Shown here: positions 58,401-64,000 of the stretch, one piece after another | Layout of the letters: every line of letters starts with the position of its first letter | How positions within the stretch are numbered: the first letter of the stretch is position 1 | From: Astrocystis sublimbata | Taxonomy: Eukaryota > Ascomycota > Sordariomycetes > Xylariales > Xylariaceae | Length of the DNA: 64,000 nt | Reading direction: 5' to 3' | Assembly: GCA_022453515.1 (NCBI GenBank) | Contig: JAJNNY010000075.1 | Span: 62,001-126,000, forward strand | Translations under genes and position numbers: made by a program | Notes under the pieces: generated by a model | Seen by the model: only the letters and a program-made list of their open reading frames with translations | What the model was told of the DNA's origin: nothing | The model's database searches: none

Positions 58401-60224
58401 TGGAACCTCCTTCAAGCTTGTTTCCAGCATCGTGAACAGCTGCAACGCAGGGAACGCCGTGTCAACCGTCAGGGGCTGCTTGGCTATGTACGTGTATGCA
58501 AAGAATGTAAAGACAGGGAAGAGCGTGCTTCCACCCAGATTGGTGGCGCTGATGGCAATATTCCATAGCCCTGTGATGACCCTCAGATGCAGCTCAGTAG
58601 CTCGAGATTCCAATATGATGTTGAGCCATCTCGACTGCCAGTCATACCATCGCAAGGGTCGAATGGCTTCGATGAACTGCGATGTAGCATTGATTCTCAC
58701 ATCAGATGCCGTCCGGCGCAGCTTTTCGTTCAAGTATAGGCGTCGTATGCAGGCTACGTTGAGAAGCTGGAGCAGAAGGAACCATGCAAGACCAAGCAGA
58801 CAAGACCAGCCCAGCAGCTTCCAGAGGAAAACAAATGAGAGGATCAATTGCAAAGGAGTGGTGATGAGTCCTGCAAAGTCCCAGAAACGCTGCGCAACAT
58901 CGTAAACGTCGGTTTTCATCAAATTGAGAATCTTGCCCATGGTTGCTGGTTGGCGCTGGGGTATCTTGGCCCTCTTCTGCGGTGGTGCCTTGCGCAGCTT
59001 CAGGAACCTGAGTACACGCTCAAAGCGACTTATCTTAGATTGGCGGCTTATTAAAGGGGTCTCTTCGTCGATCACAACACCATCACCATTGGTATCATGT
59101 TCGTGCCCATTCTCATGTCCATTCTCATGCCCATTGTGATGGCCATTACCATACGGGTCATTGTCGCTGTTTTCTTGCTCATCTTCTTCATCCTTGACCC
59201 GTTGCCCATAAGATTTTCGCGTCAGTGTCTTTGCGTAGACCATTGTGATCATCTCTCCCCGGGACCTCTCATAGGCCCGACGACCGAACCAGAGCGAGAA
59301 CACACCAGATTGAGTGGCGACAAGTCTTAGGATGAGCATTGCGAAAGCCCAGAACACCGATTCTCTCCGGTACTCAGGGCCCTTTTCTATCGAAAGCAGC
59401 AAGCTTTGCAGGAGGAGCGGCGCTGATAAGTTGGCCGCGGCCTCTATGATCCCCAAGGTTGAGATGATGAAAAGGTCGAGCCCATTTGCCAGTACCAACC
59501 GTAGCCAGACGGGCCCCTTGAGTTCTCGAAACAACGTATGCAACTGTTTGTGCTGAAACTCATAGGGAAGAAGCCACACATCTCCATCCTCAAGTTGATT
59601 GTCGTAGCCACGATTTATAAGTGGCGATAGCCAAGACACAGTCATGAACTGCCATAAGCTCAGGTTGTCTTCGGGACTTCTCAGCTCCGACGTAGGGCAA
59701 TGTTTTTTGCCCGCTATTCCAGCATTGTCGAGAGCTGGATGGCGCATGGGCATTGCCAGAACAACGCACACAGCTAACAATGCTATGACAGGAGTCGCGG
59801 CCTGTAGCAAGAGGAGCTCGGAGGACTGGTCTGCATCTGTGGCATTTGTGGCAATTGTGACGAGGCCACATACGACAGTAGCAAAGTAAACGACCAACAG
59901 GGTTTTTGGTGTTGTTTTGGGAAGATCTACTATGATAATGAAGAAGCTAGCAACCCAAGGCACTATTTCGAGTAGCCTCAAGAGGTCGAGTGAGGTCGTG
60001 GAGACGGTTATGGATGACGATATTATACCAAGTATAGACAGCACTAGTAGCGAGGCTGTCCAAGACGTCCACCTCTTGGTACAGCCATTGTATGGTAGCT
60101 CTTCCTTAGCGAAGGGACGAACCCATTGTGGTCCTTTGGGTGATATGATACGAACAAGATACAGCAAAGTACAGCCACCAGCTACGGCAGCCTGGACAAT
60201 TGAGCTGCAAAGCGTGACATTCAT
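55490..60224 (-). CDS. ABCC-type (MRP) ATP-binding cassette transporter, full length
   Basis: Minus-strand exons are 60224..58154, 57987..56280 and 56123..55490 (introns of 166 and 156 bp); the product is 1470 aa, the expected size. Order: an N-terminal TMD0 with about five segments, TMD1 (starting near LSLWQFMTVSWLSPLINRGY), NBD1, TMD2, NBD2. NBD1: Walker A GKVGSGKT (678-685), signature LSGGQ (769-773), Walker B ILLLDD with D794 where Glu is usual. NBD2: Walker A GRTGSGKS (1289-1296), signature LSQGQ (1386-1390), Walker B VIILDE with E1411. A non-catalytic first site is typical of ABCC. The loop within TMD1 carries an unusual Asn-Gly-His-Glu repeat. ABCC pumps move glutathione conjugates, drugs or metabolites at the plasma or vacuolar membrane; the substrate here is unknown. 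No biosynthetic genes lie beside it. Exon 1 ends inside NBD1, just after Walker A. Confidence 0.92.
59097..59150 (-). repeat. In-frame NGHE repeat in the ABCC transporter
   Basis: Coding sequence for GHHNGHENGHENGHEHD, a short tandem repeat within a loop of the first membrane domain. Poly-His/Glu/Asn of this kind could bind metal ions, but a neutral low-complexity insertion is as likely. Confidence 0.7.
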
Positions 60225-61213
60225 GGCAAGGGACGCTTAGTGGATGTAATGAGAGGACAGTTGGTCAAGGAACAAAAACTCAATAACGGTGACAAAATTC
60301 AAAAAGAGCATGTTCAGAAGATACTTATATGGTATATATGATTTGACGAACAACCAAGAATCTGCGAGCGGCTTCAATGACGAGCCATCCTCCACACGTT
60401 AGTTTAAGGCTATACTTTGCTCAGAGAGGCCCGGGTAGGTAGGTAGGGAGGCAGATAGGTCGTCGACTAGTGAAATCATAACAGCAGAAAGCGACTAAGG
60501 GCAGTGGAGAGGAAAATTCCCACTGAAGAGGCAAAGTCACTTTGCCATGACCGATATCGTATACGACCCTGGTTGCACGACCCAGCAAAAGAGCAGGCAT
60601 TGCCCAATCAGGCTTGTCTTGCTAACGCCCGCTTCTGCCGACCTGCATTTGCGGAGTAGCCTGCTTTCTTTCAGAGGCATCTCGGCGACAGACCCCCAAC
60701 CTACATGGACAAAGAATGAATGCAGTGTCGAATGTAACAACGCAGTCTTGGTGGCGGCTTGTGGAACAGCGGAAAGTGACTATATGCTGTGCGACGAAAC
60801 ACCCGTAACTTGTCGGATTTGGTGTGGTAGGACATAGTGTACGACTTATTGCGTGCTCTGTTGGAGAGAGTACTACCTACTAGGGGCTAGGGAGTGCCTA
60901 GGCATGTTAGGTCACGTCTTATGCGCTGTAAGGTGCCGAAAGTGCTTTTCTCAGTGTGACTAGGTACCCTACACGTTACCTAGTAGGTAAGGTAGCAGCT
61001 CCATCATGGTATCGCATACATGTAGCTTGACAACTTTGGGCAAACGATATTTATATCTGGTCCCTCATATGTATGTATGTACTCATTTTGATACTAATGC
61101 GTATCAAGTCTGCCAGCTTCTCGTAGTTGTTATTAAGGCAGCCGGAACTTAGGGCTTCCCGTGATACCTAGTGTGACCAATACTCGTCTATTATAACATC
61201 AGCTTGGCAGCAC
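60225..61213. promoter_or_regulatory. ABCC upstream region and annexin 3' flank
   Basis: No gene is supported. GGTAGGTAGGTAGGGAGGCAG near 60437 and CCTAGTAGGTAAGGTAG near 60978 are examples of the TAGG-rich intergenic words of this genome. Confidence 0.45.
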
Positions 61214-62659
61214 TCATTTGCCAACACAGGCGACCATCAGTCTTCCATAGTCCCCACTGGTTTCGCCACTGATACGACTGGCAAGACTCGTTCTGTATCG
61301 CTGTTGATAGGCGCCATTGATATTGGCTAATGCCTGACGGTCCCAATGGTAGCGAACAACTCGTGCAACGAGCAGTTGATCTTTTGTTCCCAGTCCAGCC
61401 ATGGCATCCTCGAGCAGTGTCGCTGCGTGCATAAATTTGTCCACTGCATTGAGCAATTGGAACAACAATGCGTCCTTCATGTGGCCGCTGAACTCCTACA
61501 TCAGACACACATGTTAGCACACGATCAGAGCTACCCAGGGTGCATTTCCGGCGAAGATACAACTTACCTTCTTGATGACATTCTCAAACTTCCGTCTGAA
61601 TTTTTGCTCGTAGGCCTGGTTTATGGCGCGTATCTGGTTGTCGTTCCGGGTCGACAGAATTGAACAGACAAGCATCTCGTCCGTGCCCATTTTACCCTCG
61701 GTTGCTCGATATAAATCCATCACGTCTTGATCGACGGCTTGTGGGTTTACGGGCGCACTGTCTTCGGCCCGGCAAGCCCCTAGCACAATCATGAAGTGCC
61801 GTTCTGTCTTCATGCTTAAATCTCCCTTGACAACACTTTCGAGTGGACGATTGTAGGTACGCTGGTACATGTGCTTGATCGCGTTTATATCAGCATTGCT
61901 CCGCCCAAGCAAAACATCATTCAGAACCGTCTCTTTTGTGCCAGGACCATCCATTGCCGTGTGCAAGAGGGTGACGTCGTGGAGGAGTGGGCCCTGCACG
62001 ATCGAGACCAGTCCGAGTTCGAAGTACCGACTCGTCTCTGATTTGATGTCTTTCTCAAGATTGCGGTTGTGCATCCGCGAGTAAGCAGCTTTGATCGCCT
62101 CGATATGTAAGGGGTCTTTGTTCGCCAGAGTTTGAATGAGAGCCTTTTCGTTTGTACCCATGCCCTTCATAGCCGCTCTCAAAGCTTGAGCATCTGGATT
62201 CGCATCCCATTGTATTATCTGTGGCGCACCGTAGCCAGGACTAGGTTGGGTCGGCGGACCACCGCCTCCTCCGGGAGGGGGTGCGTATTGTGTGCCATAC
62301 TGCTGAGGCGGGGGAGCACCGTACTGGCCTTGGGGAGCGCCGTACTGGCCCTGAGGAGGACCCGGAGGACCTGGCGGGGGAGCACCGTAGCCCGAGGGAG
62401 GTGGCGCTGGCTGCCCGTACGACTGATAGCCACCTGGACGAGGAGGATACGATGGATTGCTGTTCTGGGGAGGATAGGGCGCACTTCCTGGGAGCTCTGC
62501 GGGACCACCGCCGTAGCCGCCGTAGGGACTGCTATTCTGAGGCGGATATCCTCCAGCTTGAGGTGGGGGATATTGGCCGTGGGCTGGGGGGTACCCACCA
62601 CCCTGGGCTGGTGGGTATTGGCCCTGATATTGGCCCTGTGGAGGGTATTGATTGTACAT
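61214..62659 (-). CDS. Annexin with long YPP/GQY-rich N-terminal tail
   Basis: Minus-strand exons are 62659..61568 and 61495..61214 (72-bp intron); the product is 457 aa. Residues 1-150 are a low-complexity Gly/Pro/Tyr/Gln tail (starts MYNQYPPQGQYQGQYPPAQG) like that of annexin A7/A11. Four annexin repeats follow, with cores AMKGMGTNEKALIQTL, AMDGPGTKETVLNDVL, TEGKMGTDEMLVCSIL and AMAGLGTKDQLLVARV; their GxGT-type calcium loops are present in repeats 1, 2 and 4, and the third reads GKMGT. Annexins bind acidic membranes in a calcium-dependent way and take part in vesicle traffic and membrane repair; the sticky tail may promote condensation or bind ALG-2/PEF-type partners, which is inference. 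The second exon is needed for the fourth repeat (EFSGHMKDALLFQLL to CVGK). Fungal annexins of this type are ~450 aa. Confidence 0.92.
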
Positions 62660-64000
62660 CTAGATGCTTCAGGAATGCTACCTTGTCGCCGAGGGACTTG
62701 ACGTTTGTTGCTGATGATAATTGATAAGCCCGAGGGGTTGGTAGCTGGATCGATCTACAATTGATATGGGGTACGGTAGATGTAGTTTGAGTCGTCTGTG
62801 TCGTCTGTGTAGTTAGTCTATGTGGCAGGAGTGGCAGGAATGACAATGAAGTCAAAATAATATTGATGAAGGAAAGAGGCTTCTAGGAATTCCGACCGTG
62901 GCTTCAGGAAAGGTGTGCCTAATTATTATAGCACGCAATGTTGAGGGCTTAGAAGGACCTCGCCTCTCACCACCATCCCGTATTCCCTGTAGGGCGACGC
63001 TATCTGCTGCGTCATGGCCCTTTCAAAGAGCTTCGCGAACTCCAATGACCCCACTTTGTTCGAAGGTGGGGACATGCACAGCCATACCCTAATATCGCGG
63101 GGCTTCTTGGCACGCCATTGCCTCGAATTTGGACTAGTCTCAACATGTGAAGAGCGATTGTTGCCACAATTTGGATCGCTAAGCCACAACACAGGTCGTA
63201 TTCTGGAGCCAACCAACAGCTTGACAGCTGAATACCACATACACACAGCTCGACAGCTTGAGTGTTCCACAGATAGAAGGATATAGAAATTCCCTGACCG
63301 TGATCAGAATATAACAGAGACTTAAAGTTCGACCTCCCCAAGGGCATATTTCTGAAAGTGTTGGTAGACTTGCGATAATACCTGGAGAAATTGAATCCAA
63401 TCCTTCAATATTGTTGGGATCTCTCTCAGTATACCTACCTAGGTACTGAAGCATCACATTGTCGGAAGTGGCTGAACGAAAGGATAAACACTTCGCCTCT
63501 GAAACTTATAGACATTCAATACCTAGGTATGGATAGAGAGGTATGTCTATTTCGAGATTCCCCAGCCAAAGGTAAGTATTCCAACCATGAGCTGAAATTT
63601 CTTCATGAAGCATTTCGAGCTGCGGTTAGCAAGGTGTAATTGGTATTTCATGGTGGAGACAACGCTAATGCAGCCTGTCTGCAGGAACGACTTGCGCATC
63701 TGAGGATCTGGCACTAGTCTCAATGTAGCAGCAATTAAAGTCAACTGAGGTGGCTGGGACGCGAGATTGGCCAATCAACGCGTAATGTCTCGCTTAGAGG
63801 ACCCACCTGTCTGCCAGCCCCTCCATATTCACTCCCTTCGTTCAGTTCGGGATCAAACATATTCATATTCACAAGCCACCAACCCTCCCATTATTGGGCT
63901 GGGCTGTCTTCGAATATAATCATGTAGTCGTACAAGTAGGTCCGATTCTCTTCTTTTTCTTCGCATTACTGTAGATCGCCTTTTGAACTTCAACATCTGC
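62660..64000. other. Annexin upstream region and right edge of the window
   Basis: The annexin promoter must lie near 62660..63000; GTCGTCTGTGTCGTCTGTGT is a short tandem word at about 62793. Two copies of TACCTAGGTA occur at 63436..63445 and 63520..63529. No gene could be supported. The pyrimidine-rich stretch after ~63800 may be the promoter of a gene beyond the edge. Confidence 0.45.

Overview
The window is nuclear DNA of a filamentous ascomycete (Pezizomycotina, most likely a Sordariomycete). The pointers are many short GT..AG introns (mostly 50-160 bp) with CTAAC/CTGAC-type branch points, single genes separated by 1-4 kb on both strands, fungal forms of complex I and mitoribosome subunits, and TTAGGG-type telomere-like sequence. 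No bacterial operons, rRNA, CRISPR arrays or tRNAs were recognised.

I support 19 protein-coding genes, one of them cut by the left edge. From left to right: 3' end of eIF3j (+); mdm31 (-); pno1 (+); a secreted GMC oxidoreductase (-); a gene-poor 3.9 kb; a GH15 glycosidase with 14 exons (-); a 2.4-kb gap; a 1200-residue F-box protein with a C-terminal CaaX box (+); a TAF3-like TFIID subunit (-) head to head with TAF7 (+), separated by an inverted-repeat element that holds telomere-like repeats; mL54 (-); the complex I NDUFB10/12.3-kDa subunit (-); a 2.4-kb repeat-rich gap with a TIR element; a Gar2/Nsr1-type nucleolar protein (+); an MFS transporter (+) convergent with a proline iminopeptidase (-); UMP/CMP kinase (+) convergent with eIF3m (-); a small MITE-like palindromic element; an uncharacterised coiled-coil protein (+); an uncharacterised double C2HC zinc-finger protein (-); a full-length ABCC transporter (-); and an annexin with a long YPP/GQY-rich tail (-).

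Most genes are housekeeping: translation initiation (eIF3j, eIF3m), 40S and nucleolar biogenesis (Pno1, Gar2), mitochondria (Mdm31, mL54, NDUFB10), TFIID (TAF3-like, TAF7) and nucleotide metabolism. Apart from the two head-to-head TFIID genes, nothing suggests a cluster. I see no biosynthetic cluster, toxin or defence locus. The accessory signal lies in the intergenic repeats and in the gene architecture: micro-exons, AAG 3' splice sites in the GH15 gene, a matched intron position in two tandem zinc fingers, and an intergenic 10-bp palindrome.

All exon boundaries were inferred by hand from splice consensus, reading frame and family conservation. No alignment or expression data were available.
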